Below, piece after piece: positions 29,856-40,967 of a DNA stretch of 64,000 bases. The notes beneath the pieces are model-generated. The model had not been told where the DNA came from. It saw only the letters and a program-made list of their open reading frames with translations, and ran no database searches. Source of the DNA: Candidatus Alistipes merdigallinarum (GTDB lineage Bacteria > Bacteroidota > Bacteroidia > Bacteroidales > Rikenellaceae); the NCBI GenBank assembly GCA_019119305.1, contig DWXH01000024.1, forward strand, positions 46,519 through 110,518. Direction: 5' to 3'. Within the stretch, counting starts at the first letter, position 1; each line of letters begins with the position of its first letter. A program made the position numbers and the translations under genes.

Positions 29856-30083
29856 ATGAAAACTGCGATCGAGATGTTTGTCATACAGAAAGTTAAGGAG
29901 ATGCGAATCCGTGAAGGCCTGTCACAAGCCGCCTTAGCCGATTGTTTGAATCTCTCCAAAGGATTCATCGGAGATGTGGAAAATCCGAAGTCGCGGGCCA
30001 AATATAACCTCAACCACCTGAATGAGATTGCAAAGATCCTCAACTGTTCCATAGGCGATTTCCTACCGGAACAACCGCTGTAA
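29856..30083 (+). CDS. Small XRE-family helix-turn-helix regulator
   Basis: 75 residues from ATG 29856 ('MKTAIEMFVIQKVKEMRIREGLSQ'); the track uses TTG 29847, which is less likely. It is essentially a single Cro/C1-type HTH domain: 'LSQAALADCLNLSKGFIGDVENPK' covers helices 2-3, and 'LNEIAKILNCSIGDFLPEQ' the closing helices. There is no extra ligand domain. A nested dyad just upstream is a likely binding site. comF begins 22 bases downstream and may be co-transcribed. A -7-like GATTTTTG (29842-29849) directly precedes the start, which would make the leader very short. Confidence 0.75.
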   Translation: MKTAIEMFVIQKVKEMRIREGLSQAALADCLNLSKGFIGDVENPKSRAKYNLNHLNEIAKILNCSIGDFLPEQPL

Positions 30084-30105
30084 TTTAGGAAAATCAGGAA
30101 TCGAC

Positions 30106-30846
30106 ATGAACGCTTTCGTACGTTACGCCAACGAGATCTTCCATCTGTTCTTTCCGGAACGTTGCCCCGCTTGTGGAAGGGCTCTGCCTGAAGGCGTTTC
30201 ATTTCTCTGCCCCACGTGCCAATGGGAGATGCCTTTGACCGGATACTGCTTTGAACACGACAACCCGGTCGCCCGCAAATTCTGGGGAATAATTCCGATC
30301 GAAGAGGCCTCCTCCATGTTCTTCTTCTCATCTCACGGCCCTTACCGGGAACTGATCCACAGTTTCAAATATCGCGGACAATGGCAAATATGCGAGAAAA
30401 TAGGGTTTTGGTTCGGGAAAGAGTTACGGGAAAGCGGTTTATACCATTCGGTCGACATCATCATGCCGGTTCCGCTCCATCCGCGCCGTCTTTTATACCG
30501 CGGATACAACCAATCGGAATATCTGGCACGAGGGATTGCCTCAAGTCTCGGGAAACGGGTAGAGATACATTGCCTGATCCGCAAACGATACAACCGTTCG
30601 CAGACGAAAACCCACAGCAGAAAAGACCGGTGGGAAAACGTAGCCGGAATTTTTTCCGTGCGACATCCCGAAAAACTCGAAGGGAAACATATCCTGTTGG
30701 TCGATGATGTACTCACGACCGGATCGACGCTGACAGCCTGCGCCGAGACTCTTTTAAAACATCAACCCTCATGCCGGATCAGTATCGCAACACTTGCTGT
30801 CTCATCATACGAATTATCACGAGTCGAGAGAAAAAGCTCCATATAA
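30106..30846 (+). CDS. comF: ComF-family phosphoribosyltransferase-like protein
   Basis: 246 residues. An N-terminal zinc ribbon ('CPACGRALPEGVSFLCPTC') precedes a type I phosphoribosyltransferase fold with the PRPP-binding motif 'ILLVDDVLTTGSTL'. 'MPVPLHPRRLLYRGYNQSEYLA' is the typical ComF/GntX sequence, followed by 'QTKTHSRKDRWENVAGIF'. In competent bacteria ComFC is needed for DNA uptake; in Bacteroidales the role is not settled. It converges on the AraC-type gene with only 14 bases between stops and no visible terminator. Confidence 0.88.
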   Translation: MNAFVRYANEIFHLFFPERCPACGRALPEGVSFLCPTCQWEMPLTGYCFEHDNPVARKFWGIIPIEEASSMFFFSSHGPYRELIHSFKYRGQWQICEKIGFWFGKELRESGLYHSVDIIMPVPLHPRRLLYRGYNQSEYLARGIASSLGKRVEIHCLIRKRYNRSQTKTHSRKDRWENVAGIFSVRHPEKLEGKHILLVDDVLTTGSTLTACAETLLKHQPSCRISIATLAVSSYELSRVERKSSI

Positions 30847-30860
30847 TGATTCGATCCGAA

Positions 30861-31745
30861 TCAAAATCCCAATTCGCTCTGCCGATACACCTTCGGAGTC
30901 ATTCCCGTGTGTTTCTTGAAAAACCGGCCGAAAAACGATGGATTCGGGAAATTCAAATAGTTCGCCACCTCCTGTATGGTCATCTGAGAGGATTTCAACT
31001 GGGTCTTCGCATCGAGAATAACCGTCTCGTTGATCCACTCCGTAACCGTCCGGTTACTCACCTCTTTCACGACTGCCGATAGATATTTGGGCGTCAAACA
31101 CAACGTCCGCGCATAAAACGCAACTGTCCGCTGCTCTTTATAATGATGTAAAATCAACCTCATCAACCGCTTGAAAATCTCTTCGTGACGGGTACGCGGA
31201 TGCTCCTCTTGCGGATACCTCCTCCAATACAGCACACTCACCTCATAAAACAGGATTTTCAATAAATTTTTTACAATCTCTACATTATAAAAATGGTCCC
31301 GTCTCATGGCTTTTTCCCACAGGAGTGAGACCAAAGATCCTATGTTCTCCCTATCCGGAGCATCGAGTGTAAGTTTGGCGTGCTGCACGATATAGGGATA
31401 AAGGGGATTGACGGCCTGATGGAGATCGCGAATAAATTCGGATGTAAAACCGATCATACGGACCGCAAAATCGTCACTCCACGAAACGATGTGTACGATA
31501 ATTCCGGGCGTTATGAAAAACATATCGCCGGAATTGATCTCATACGTTTTCAGATTCAACGATAAAACACAACTCCCGGAAAGGCACAACCCGACGGCAC
31601 ATCCTCCCAGCCGAACCGGACGTTCGAAATATCGGCAAAGATCGTACTGCAAATCGGCGACCCAAAATTCATCCGTAACGTAACCTTTCCCATCCGGAGG
31701 ACCGATTCGGGCAATATCGAGTATAGGTAATCTCTCGTTTTTCAT
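30861..31745 (-). CDS. AraC-family transcriptional regulator
   Basis: About 294 residues from ATG 31745 ('MKNERLPILDIARIG'); the track start at 31811 lies upstream of a -7 box on this strand. The N-terminal cupin-like sensor half includes 'INSGDMFFITPGIIVHIV'. The C-terminal ~100 residues hold two HTH motifs ('RTVAFYARTLCLTPKYLSAVVKEVSNRTVTEWI' and 'MTIQEVANYLNFPNPSFFGRFFKKHTGMTPKVYR'). Target and ligand are unknown; it sits between comF and the divergent ATP synthase operon. Confidence 0.88.
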   Translation of the reverse strand: MKNERLPILDIARIGPPDGKGYVTDEFWVADLQYDLCRYFERPVRLGGCAVGLCLSGSCVLSLNLKTYEINSGDMFFITPGIIVHIVSWSDDFAVRMIGFTSEFIRDLHQAVNPLYPYIVQHAKLTLDAPDRENIGSLVSLLWEKAMRRDHFYNVEIVKNLLKILFYEVSVLYWRRYPQEEHPRTRHEEIFKRLMRLILHHYKEQRTVAFYARTLCLTPKYLSAVVKEVSNRTVTEWINETVILDAKTQLKSSQMTIQEVANYLNFPNPSFFGRFFKKHTGMTPKVYRQSELGF

Positions 31746-31780
31746 TCCGGTGAGTGTTATGACGTTTTCAAATTTTTTCA

Positions 31781-31788
31781 CAAAAATA
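31781..31788 (-). promoter_or_regulatory. Candidate -7 box of the AraC-family gene
   Basis: On the minus strand TATTTTTG matches TAnnTTTG, 35 bases before ATG 31745. It supports the shorter gene start. Confidence 0.5.
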
Positions 31789-31850
31789 CAAAACCGCTCG
31801 TTTCCATCCAAGAGAAAAAAAGGACGTAAAAAGGAAATTCAGGACATTAA

Positions 31851-33709
<1,859 letters not shown>

Positions 33710-33740
33710 AGCAGAGATAAAAATCTACACAAAGAAGAGC

Positions 33741-34148
33741 ATGAACAACGAAGATCGTAAATTTAAGAGAAATTACATCATCGGTCTGACGGCGGTCGCT
33801 CTGCTTACGGGATGGGGCGGAGCAGCCCTGATCAAAGGATGTCTTCCGGCACATTATGTCGAATGGTTTCCGTTCATGCCGCTGTTCTTTTACATATGGG
33901 GACTGATTTTCATCGCGCTGTTTCGCAGAGAAAGCCGCCGCTTTGCATGGCTCTTTCTGGGGATGAAGGTCGCCAAGATGCTGCTGTTCGTGCTGATCTG
34001 CGGCCTCTACATAGCGTTAAGCGACACACAGAAGACGGATTTCGTCGTGACGTTTTTGATCCTCTATATCATTTTTATGATTTTCGAAACCGTGTTTTTC
34101 TGGTATTACGAGAAAAAACGAAAAAATAAAAAGAATGAAGATGAATAA
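33741..34148 (+). CDS. AtpI-like small membrane protein of the ATP synthase operon
   Basis: 135 residues from ATG 33741 (the track's longer start is out of place and includes the atpC/leader region). Four hydrophobic helices are visible ('IIGLTAVALLTGWGGAALI', 'FMPLFFYIWGLIFIALF', 'WLFLGMKVAKMLLFVLICGLYIAL', 'FVVTFLILYIIFMIFETVFFW') and the C-terminus is strongly basic. The position before atpB is that of AtpI/AtpR-type assembly proteins. The sequence is not clearly AtpI, so the function is inferred from topology and place. Its end overlaps the atpB start by 14 bases. Confidence 0.7.
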   Translation: MNNEDRKFKRNYIIGLTAVALLTGWGGAALIKGCLPAHYVEWFPFMPLFFYIWGLIFIALFRRESRRFAWLFLGMKVAKMLLFVLICGLYIALSDTQKTDFVVTFLILYIIFMIFETVFFWYYEKKRKNKKNEDE

Positions 34149-35223
34149 AATAAGACATATCGCCGTATGCCTGTGTCTGCTTCTTTTCGGCAGCTTTACG
34201 GCCCACGCCGAAGAGTTGCCCGAAGGCGAAGATACGGATGTCAAAGAGATCGTCTTCGAACACTTGGGAGATTCATACGAATGGCACATTACGACATGGG
34301 GAAAGACGCATGTCTCAATCCCTCTGCCGGTAATCGTGCGAAGCAGTACCGGTCATTGGGACGTCTTCCTCTCCTCCCGGCTCAAACACGGAGAAGAGTC
34401 CTATAACGGCTTTTATATTGCAAAAGAGGGCCCTTATGCCGGAAAAATCGTCGAACAAGTCAACGGAGAGGAGGTCCGTCCGATCGATATTTCCATCACC
34501 AAAACCGTCCTGGCCCTGCTGCTGAACAGCCTGATCTTGGTCTGCATCATTCTGGGCGTCGCGCATTGGTACAAAAAACGTAAAGTCGAAAACGCAGCAC
34601 CGGGAGGTTTCGTCGGAGCGATGGAGATGTTCATCATGATGATCCATGACGACCTGATCAAAAGTTGTGTGGGGAAAGATTACAAACGGTTCGCCCCCTA
34701 TTTGCTGACCGTATTCTTCTTTATCTTCATCAACAACCTGATGGGACTGATTCCGATCTTTCCCGGCGGAGCAAACGTAACGGGGAACATCGCGATCACG
34801 ATGGTTCTTGCCCTGTGTACCTTCTTCGCCGTTAACCTGTTCGGAACACGGGAATATTGGAAAGAGATCTTCTGGCCCGAAGTACCGACTTGGCTCAAAT
34901 GTCCGGTACCGATGATGCCGGCTATCGAACTGGTCGGAATCTTCACCAAGCCGTTCGCTCTGATGATCCGTCTGTTCGCCAACATGATGGCAGGACATGC
35001 CGTGATCCTCAGTTTGACCTGCCTGGTCTTCGTAACCGTCAGCATGGGCAAGGCCGTAAATATCTCCATGACCGGAGTGTCGGTGCTGTTCTGTATCTTC
35101 ATGAATCTACTGGAACTCCTGGTCGCCTTTATCCAAGCCTACGTATTCACCATGCTGTCGGCCGTATTCATCGGGCTGGCCCGGGTCGAACACCACAAGA
35201 CAAGCGAAGAGGCTGAAATCTAA
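34135..35223 (+). CDS. atpB: ATP synthase Fo subunit a
   Basis: Proton-channel stator subunit. 362 residues, longer than E. coli (271) because of an N-terminal signal-like helix ('IAVCLCLLLFGSFTAHAEE') and a ~100-residue hydrophilic extracytoplasmic segment before the channel helices; this is typical of Bacteroidetes. The essential Arg is R279 in 'MIRLFANMMAGH'. The terminal helices ('LLELLVAFIQAYVFTMLSAVFIGLA') are standard. M3 at 34141 is an alternative start. Confidence 0.96.
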   Translation: MKMNKIRHIAVCLCLLLFGSFTAHAEELPEGEDTDVKEIVFEHLGDSYEWHITTWGKTHVSIPLPVIVRSSTGHWDVFLSSRLKHGEESYNGFYIAKEGPYAGKIVEQVNGEEVRPIDISITKTVLALLLNSLILVCIILGVAHWYKKRKVENAAPGGFVGAMEMFIMMIHDDLIKSCVGKDYKRFAPYLLTVFFFIFINNLMGLIPIFPGGANVTGNIAITMVLALCTFFAVNLFGTREYWKEIFWPEVPTWLKCPVPMMPAIELVGIFTKPFALMIRLFANMMAGHAVILSLTCLVFVTVSMGKAVNISMTGVSVLFCIFMNLLELLVAFIQAYVFTMLSAVFIGLARVEHHKTSEEAEI

Positions 35224-35292
35224 ACGAATAAACTTTCCTTTAACCCATAAAAGGATTTGACAAAATAAATTTAAATTTTAAATAATAATTAA

Positions 35293-35553
<261 letters not shown>

Positions 35554-35585
35554 TACAAACGAAAGAAACTTAAAACACAGAAGCG

Positions 35586-36089
35586 ATGGGACTCTTACAA
35601 CCCGAAGCGGGCCTCTTATTTTGGATGCTGCTCTCGTTTATCGTGGTCTTCGTCATACTGGCCAAATACGGTTTCCCAGTCATAACGAAGATGGTAGAAG
35701 AGCGTAGGGTCTTCGTCGAAAAGTCGTTGGAAGCAGCCAAAGAAGCGAAAGCCCAATTGGATAACATCAAAACCGAAAGCGAAGCCTTGCTGCAAAGCGC
35801 CCGCGAGGAACAGATGAAAATTCTGAACGAAGCGGCCGCAGCCAAGGAACGTATCATCAGTCAGGCCAAAAACGAAGCCTCGATTGAAGCTCAAAAACAA
35901 TTAGACGAAGCCAAACGCCAGATCCAACTCGAAAAGGAGGCGGCCGTCCGCGAAGTGCGCAGCCAGATCGCCCTACTTTCGGTTGGAATCGCCGAAAAAG
36001 TACTCCGCAACAAACTGGATGATGCTCCGTCTCAAATGTCGATGATCAATCGAATGCTCGACGAAATGCCGGACACGAAACAATCGTAG
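35586..36089 (+). CDS. atpF: ATP synthase Fo subunit b
   Basis: Peripheral stalk. 167 residues: one N-terminal transmembrane helix ('LLFWMLLSFIVVFVILAKYGFPVI') then a long charged coiled coil ('EAAKEAKAQLDNIKTESEALLQSAREEQMKILNEA'). A single b gene implies a homodimeric stalk. Followed 3 bases later by atpH. Confidence 0.96.
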   Translation: MGLLQPEAGLLFWMLLSFIVVFVILAKYGFPVITKMVEERRVFVEKSLEAAKEAKAQLDNIKTESEALLQSAREEQMKILNEAAAAKERIISQAKNEASIEAQKQLDEAKRQIQLEKEAAVREVRSQIALLSVGIAEKVLRNKLDDAPSQMSMINRMLDEMPDTKQS

Positions 36090-36092
36090 CCT

Positions 36093-36647
36093 ATGAACAC
36101 AGGAATGATCTCGGTACGGTACGCCAAAGCGCTGTTGGAATTCGCATACGAGAAAAAGTGTGCGGAGAGGGTTTATAGCGAAATGTCGAACGTAGCGCAG
36201 AGTTTCGAACGCGAAACCTCACTGCGCCGGATATTGGACAACCCTATTTTGCCGGATCGGACGAAAGCCGAAGTGATCCGAAATGCAGGAGGCGGTGATA
36301 CGAGCGAGGTATTCGATCGTTTCGTAGAGCTCGTATTACATAACAAACGGGAGCGCTATATGCAGCAGATCAGCCTGATGTATCTCGATCTTTATCGAAA
36401 GCTGAACCACATCAGCACCGGTAAACTCGAAACGGCCGTTGCCATCGATTCGGAGACGGAAAAACGGATCAGCGACTGGATCGCGGCAAAAACTCGCGGG
36501 ACGGTAGAATTACGGACCTCCGTAAAACCGGAACTGATCGGCGGCTTTATTTTTGAGATGGATTCCGAACGGCTCGATGCCAGCATCGCCACTCAACTGA
36601 GAAGCATCAAAAAGCAATTCGTTGAAAAGAACAAACGGATTGTGTAG
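36093..36647 (+). CDS. atpH: ATP synthase F1 subunit delta
   Basis: Connects F1 to the peripheral stalk. 184 residues: an N-terminal helical bundle beginning 'VRYAKALLEFAYEKKCAERVYSEM' and a C-terminal region 'VKPELIGGFIFEMDSERLDASIATQLRSIKK' characteristic of the OSCP/delta family. Located between atpF and atpA as expected. Confidence 0.95.
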   Translation: MNTGMISVRYAKALLEFAYEKKCAERVYSEMSNVAQSFERETSLRRILDNPILPDRTKAEVIRNAGGGDTSEVFDRFVELVLHNKRERYMQQISLMYLDLYRKLNHISTGKLETAVAIDSETEKRISDWIAAKTRGTVELRTSVKPELIGGFIFEMDSERLDASIATQLRSIKKQFVEKNKRIV

Positions 36648-36673
36648 TGTAAAAAAGTAAATTATTGATAGCT

Positions 36674-38254
36674 ATGTCTGAAAATATAAAAGCAAGCGAG
36701 GTATCTGACGTGCTGCGCATGCAGCTCGAAGGAATCGATACCCACCTCCAGTTCGAAGAGGTCGGGACAGTCCTTCAGGTAAGCGATGGCGTAGTCCGTA
36801 TATACGGCTTACAGAATGCCGAAGCCAATGAATTGTTGGAATTCGACAACGGAATCCGTGCCGTCGTGATGAACCTCGAAGAGGATAACGTCGGAGCCGT
36901 ACTTCTGGGACCGACCGACCGGATCAAAGAGGGCGATACCGTAAAACGGACCAAACGAATCGCGTCGATCAACGTAAGCGAAGCCATGCTGGGGCGTGTT
37001 ATCGATCCGCTGGGGAATCCGCTGGACGGACTGGGACTGATCGGCGGCGAAACCACCGAAATGCCTCTGGAACGTAAAGCGCCGGGCGTTATTTTCCGTC
37101 AACCGGTGAACCAACCGTTGCAAACCGGTTTGAAAGCCGTCGATGCCATGATCCCCATCGGACGCGGACAGCGTGAGCTGATCATCGGTGACCGGCAGAC
37201 CGGAAAAACGGCCATCGCCATCGACACGATCCTGAACCAAAAAAGCAATTTTGAATCGGGCGACCCAATCTATTGTATCTATGTTGCCATCGGACAAAAG
37301 GGTTCGACTGTGGCATCGATCGTCAATACGCTTCGTGAAAAAGGGGCTATGGCCTACACGATCGTCATTGCAGCGACCGCATCCGACCCGGCTGCCATGC
37401 AATATTTCGCTCCGTTCGCCGGAGCCGCCATCGGCGAATACTTCCGAGACACGGGACGCCACGCGCTGGTCGTTTACGACGACCTGTCGAAACAGGCCGT
37501 AGCTTACCGTGAAGTATCGTTGATTTTGCGGCGTCCGTCCGGACGTGAAGCCTATCCGGGCGATATCTTCTACCTCCACTCCCGTCTGCTGGAACGTGCA
37601 GCGAAGATCATCAACCAACAGGAGGTGGCTGAACAGATGAATGACCTGCCCCCTTCCCTGAAAGGCAAAGTAAAATGCGGCGGGTCGTTGACAGCCCTTC
37701 CGATCATCGAGACCCAGGCCGGTGACGTTGCGGCCTACATCCCGACCAACGTGATCTCAATTACGGACGGTCAGATCTTCTTGGATACAGACCTGTTCAA
37801 CCAGGGTAACCGTCCGGCCATCAACGTAGGTATATCCGTATCCCGTGTGGGCGGTAATGCACAAATCAAGGCTATGAAGAAGGTGGCCGGAACGCTGAAG
37901 ATCGACCAGGCCCAGTACAGGGAGCTGGAAGCCTTTACGAAATTCGGAGGCGACATGGACCCCGTAACCGCATTGACGATCGACAAAGGACAAAAGAATA
38001 CGAGACTGCTCGTTCAGCCTCAATACTCGCCGATGCCGGTCGAACAACAGATCGCCGTATTGTACTGCGGAACACACGGATTGCTCAGAGAGGTGCCGCT
38101 CGATCGGGTCCAAGACTTTGAAAAGGCTCTGATCAATCAACTGGAAGGTAGCGAGGTATTGGCTACCCTGAAAAAAGGAGTTATCAACGATGAGGTTACC
38201 GCCAAAATCGAAGAGGTGGCTGCCGCCGTTGCAACGGCACTTAAAAATTCATAG
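36674..38254 (+). CDS. atpA: ATP synthase F1 subunit alpha
   Basis: Non-catalytic nucleotide-binding F1 subunit. 526 residues from ATG 36674 ('[18 protein letters not shown]'); the track's TTG 36665 adds three residues. P-loop '[10 protein letters not shown]' with K178, '[15 protein letters not shown]', and the alpha signature '[17 protein letters not shown]' with the arginine finger. Confidence 0.98.
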   Translation: MSENIKASEVSDVLRMQLEGIDTHLQFEEVGTVLQVSDGVVRIYGLQNAEANELLEFDNGIRAVVMNLEEDNVGAVLLGPTDRIKEGDTVKRTKRIASINVSEAMLGRVIDPLGNPLDGLGLIGGETTEMPLERKAPGVIFRQPVNQPLQTGLKAVDAMIPIGRGQRELIIGDRQTGKTAIAIDTILNQKSNFESGDPIYCIYVAIGQKGSTVASIVNTLREKGAMAYTIVIAATASDPAAMQYFAPFAGAAIGEYFRDTGRHALVVYDDLSKQAVAYREVSLILRRPSGREAYPGDIFYLHSRLLERAAKIINQQEVAEQMNDLPPSLKGKVKCGGSLTALPIIETQAGDVAAYIPTNVISITDGQIFLDTDLFNQGNRPAINVGISVSRVGGNAQIKAMKKVAGTLKIDQAQYRELEAFTKFGGDMDPVTALTIDKGQKNTRLLVQPQYSPMPVEQQIAVLYCGTHGLLREVPLDRVQDFEKALINQLEGSEVLATLKKGVINDEVTAKIEEVAAAVATALKNS

Positions 38255-38256
38255 TC

Positions 38257-39123
38257 ATGGCATCGCTTAAAGAGGTCAAGGGAAGAATCGCATCGGTCAA
38301 CAGTACGCTGAAAATCACGTCGGCCATGAAGATGGTAGCTTCGGCAAAACTGCACCGTGCTCAAGGCGCAATAGAAAATATGTTGCCTTATGAACGGAAA
38401 TTGAACGATATCCTATCGGGATTCCTGTCTTCCGAAGGTGCCTCCAATTCGCCTTTTGCCGAAAAAAGAGAGGTCGAACGGGTCGCCATCGTGGCCGTCT
38501 CCTCGAACTCATCGCTCTGCGGTGCGTTCAATGCCAATGTAGCCAAAAAAGTGCAAGAAACGATCGAGCATACATACGGAAATCTTCGAAAAGAGAATAT
38601 CCGGATCTTCGCTGTCGGGAAAAAAATTGCCGACGCCGTCCGGAAAATGGGATTCCCGTCTGAGGGCGACTTTCAGCACCTTTCAGACAAACCCTCATAC
38701 AAAGAGGCCGCACAATTAGCCGAACGGTTGATGCAACTGTTCCTCAACCATGAAGTAGACCGTATAGAATTGATATACAATCACTTCAAAAGTGTATCTA
38801 CTCAGGTCATGACCCACGAGGCTTATCTTCCGATCGCTATTGAGGGGGAAGAACGCAAAGGTCCAGCTGCAGACTACATCGTCGAACCCGATCGGATTAC
38901 GGTTATCCGTACATTGATTCCCCAAGTGTTGGGTCTCAAGATCTACACGATCCTGCTCGACTCGAATGCGGCAGAACACGCAGCCCGGACAATCGCTATG
39001 CAAATGGCGACAGACAATGCAACCGAATTGATCCAGGAGTTGACCATCCAATACAACAAGACACGTCAGCAACTGATTACCAGCGAACTGTTGGATATGA
39101 TGGGTGCCGAACTTTCCAATTAA
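38257..39123 (+). CDS. atpG: ATP synthase F1 subunit gamma
   Basis: Rotor shaft. 288 residues. Both ends are long helices: N-terminal 'LKEVKGRIASVNSTLKITSAMKMVASAKLHRAQ' and C-terminal 'ARTIAMQMATDNATELIQELTIQYNKTRQQLITSELLDMMGA'. The call is certain. It begins 2 bases after atpA and is the last gene before the terminator. Confidence 0.97.
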   Translation: MASLKEVKGRIASVNSTLKITSAMKMVASAKLHRAQGAIENMLPYERKLNDILSGFLSSEGASNSPFAEKREVERVAIVAVSSNSSLCGAFNANVAKKVQETIEHTYGNLRKENIRIFAVGKKIADAVRKMGFPSEGDFQHLSDKPSYKEAAQLAERLMQLFLNHEVDRIELIYNHFKSVSTQVMTHEAYLPIAIEGEERKGPAADYIVEPDRITVIRTLIPQVLGLKIYTILLDSNAAEHAARTIAMQMATDNATELIQELTIQYNKTRQQLITSELLDMMGAELSN

Positions 39124-39173
39124 CAAGAAAGTACCGTCTGTCATGGATGGCACATTCGATAAATTCTCAGTAC

Positions 39174-39210
39174 AAAAAAACAACAGGGAAATAAATCCTG
39201 TTGTTTTTTT
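39174..39210 (+). terminator. Terminator of the ATP synthase operon
   Basis: AAAAAAACAACAGG / CCTGTTGTTTTTTT forms a perfect stem with a 9-base loop (39174-39187 with 39197-39210) and ends in seven T. It lies about 50 bases after atpG. A-tract symmetry means it could work in both directions. Confidence 0.9.
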
Positions 39211-39362
39211 ATTCCTCCATATTTTGCTCATTCTCTGTGTCAAAAAGTTCCGGTCGTACCAAAAATCGACAAAAGTTTCACTCTAAATTTTAGGGATTCC
39301 CCATTATTTTTCGTACATTCGCGAAGTATTGTACCCTGACTTAACCAAAATTATTAATTCTT

Positions 39363-40949
39363 GTGTTTTTAAAACGTACGAAAAAAGAGCAATCTGCCCA
39401 TAAAGGCATCGGCCGTAAAAAGCTCATATGGATCATCATCGCAGCTTTAGCTGTCGGAAGCAGCATTACCATCGGATTGAATAGAATCTACATACAAAGC
39501 TCGAGTGACGAATATTGTCAGTCGTGCCACATACACCCCGAAGCCGACAAAAGCTGGAAATTATCGAGCCACCACAACAGCAAAAGCGGCGTTGTAACAG
39601 GATGTACCGAATGCCACCTCCCCCCGCATGGCTCATTCGATTACTTCAAGGCCAAAGCCAAAACCGGATTGAAAGACCTTTGGAGCTATTGGACCAAAGA
39701 CAGCGCCGATTTCGACTGGGAAAGCAAGAAGCAGTTGGAACATGCTGTAACAATTGTTTATAACGAATCCTGTAAAGAGTGCCACAAACAACTTTTCCCG
39801 TCGCGACTGACCCAGGAAGGAATCACGGCTCACCTCTATTACGAAGAAAACGAGGAAAAACTCGACCTGCAATGCATCAGTTGCCATCTCGACGTCGGAC
39901 ACTACGATCCGAACTACCAACATGCCCAGATGACCGGCATTCCTACCTCCGATAAAAAGAATGACACGCTTTATACCGCAGCGGCTACGGTAACCGAATT
40001 CGCCGATTTCACGGAAACCATTCCGGGTACAGCCGTGTCATTCAACATGAAAGCCATACCGGGCGGCTCCTTCACTATGGGTAGTCCGGAAAACGAACCC
40101 TTCCGTAGAGAGGATGAAGGTCCTACGCACACCGTAAACATATCCCCGTTCTTTATGGGTGAGACAGAAGTGACATGGGATCAATATTGGGCATTCTACG
40201 CCGAAACCATGTCCGAAGGACGTACTCCGCCTGCCGTGGTGTATGCGAACAACTCGAATCCCGAAGCCGATGCCATCAGCGGTCCGACCCCACCGTTCGG
40301 AATCCCCGACCAGGGTTGGGGCGGAGGCGACCGACCCGCAATCACCATGACCCATTACGCAGCGGAAACGTTCTGCCAATGGCTGTCGAAAAAAACCGGG
40401 AAGAAATACCGGCTGCCGACCGAAGCCGAATGGGAATATGCTGTGCGAGGCGGCACACAAACCCCCTATTTCTTTGAAGGTAATCCGAAAAAGCTATCTG
40501 ATAAAGGGTTCTGGCGTAAATTCTTCGACGCAGACACAGCATACATCGATCGCTACGTCGTTTACAGCAAAAACAGCCAAAACAAAACCCAGGAACCGTC
40601 GGCCGTTCAAGCCAATCCTTTCGGACTGAAGAATATGTTGGGTAATGTATTGGAGTATTGCTCGGATTGGTATGCCGAAGATGCCTACTCGAAATTGACG
40701 GATGGAGTGACGGATCCGAAAGGTCCGGCATCGGGTGAAGAGCATGTCGTACGGGGCGGACAGTATTTCGACGACGCATCGGATCTCCGTTCCGCAGCAC
40801 GTGGACATACTGAACACGACAAATGGTTGAAAACCGATCCGCAGAATCCGAAAAGCATCTGGTGGTATTCCGACATCCGGAGTATCGGATTCCGAGTGGT
40901 GTGTGAGCCCATCACAACGGAAACCCAAACGACACCGACAAACCAATAA
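39363..40949 (+). CDS. Membrane-anchored tetraheme cytochrome c fused to an FGE-like (SUMF1/EgtB) domain
   Basis: 528 residues from GTG 39363. An N-terminal anchor helix ('KLIWIIIAALAVGSSITIGL') is followed by four c-type heme sites: CQSCH 52-56, CTECH 81-85, CKECH 137-141 and CISCH 171-175. This resembles the NapC/NrfH quinol-oxidising family. Residues about 225-515 are a formylglycine-generating-enzyme-like domain ('MKAIPGGSFTMGSPENEP', 'RLPTEAEWEYAVRGG', 'NMLGNVLEYCSDWY', 'GFRVVCEP'). The two catalytic cysteines of true FGE are absent in the 'RGGQYFDDASDLRSAARGH' segment, so sulfatase activation is unlikely; a binding or other redox role is possible. Gfo/Idh/MocA starts 18 bases later, implying one operon. 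Confidence 0.85.
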   Translation: MFLKRTKKEQSAHKGIGRKKLIWIIIAALAVGSSITIGLNRIYIQSSSDEYCQSCHIHPEADKSWKLSSHHNSKSGVVTGCTECHLPPHGSFDYFKAKAKTGLKDLWSYWTKDSADFDWESKKQLEHAVTIVYNESCKECHKQLFPSRLTQEGITAHLYYEENEEKLDLQCISCHLDVGHYDPNYQHAQMTGIPTSDKKNDTLYTAAATVTEFADFTETIPGTAVSFNMKAIPGGSFTMGSPENEPFRREDEGPTHTVNISPFFMGETEVTWDQYWAFYAETMSEGRTPPAVVYANNSNPEADAISGPTPPFGIPDQGWGGGDRPAITMTHYAAETFCQWLSKKTGKKYRLPTEAEWEYAVRGGTQTPYFFEGNPKKLSDKGFWRKFFDADTAYIDRYVVYSKNSQNKTQEPSAVQANPFGLKNMLGNVLEYCSDWYAEDAYSKLTDGVTDPKGPASGEEHVVRGGQYFDDASDLRSAARGHTEHDKWLKTDPQNPKSIWWYSDIRSIGFRVVCEPITTETQTTPTNQ

Positions 40950-40967
40950 ACCTAAATATTAACTGAT

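Noticed and set aside
29789-30331. 180-codon minus-strand ORF opposite the XRE gene and comF
   Set aside because: Arg/Ser-rich shadow of two well-supported plus-strand genes.
39104-39286. 60-codon ORF after atpG
   Set aside because: Runs through the operon terminator hairpin; no protein features.
39363-40949. Active sulfatase-maturing FGE
   Set aside because: The expected active-site cysteines are absent and no sulfatase gene is nearby.
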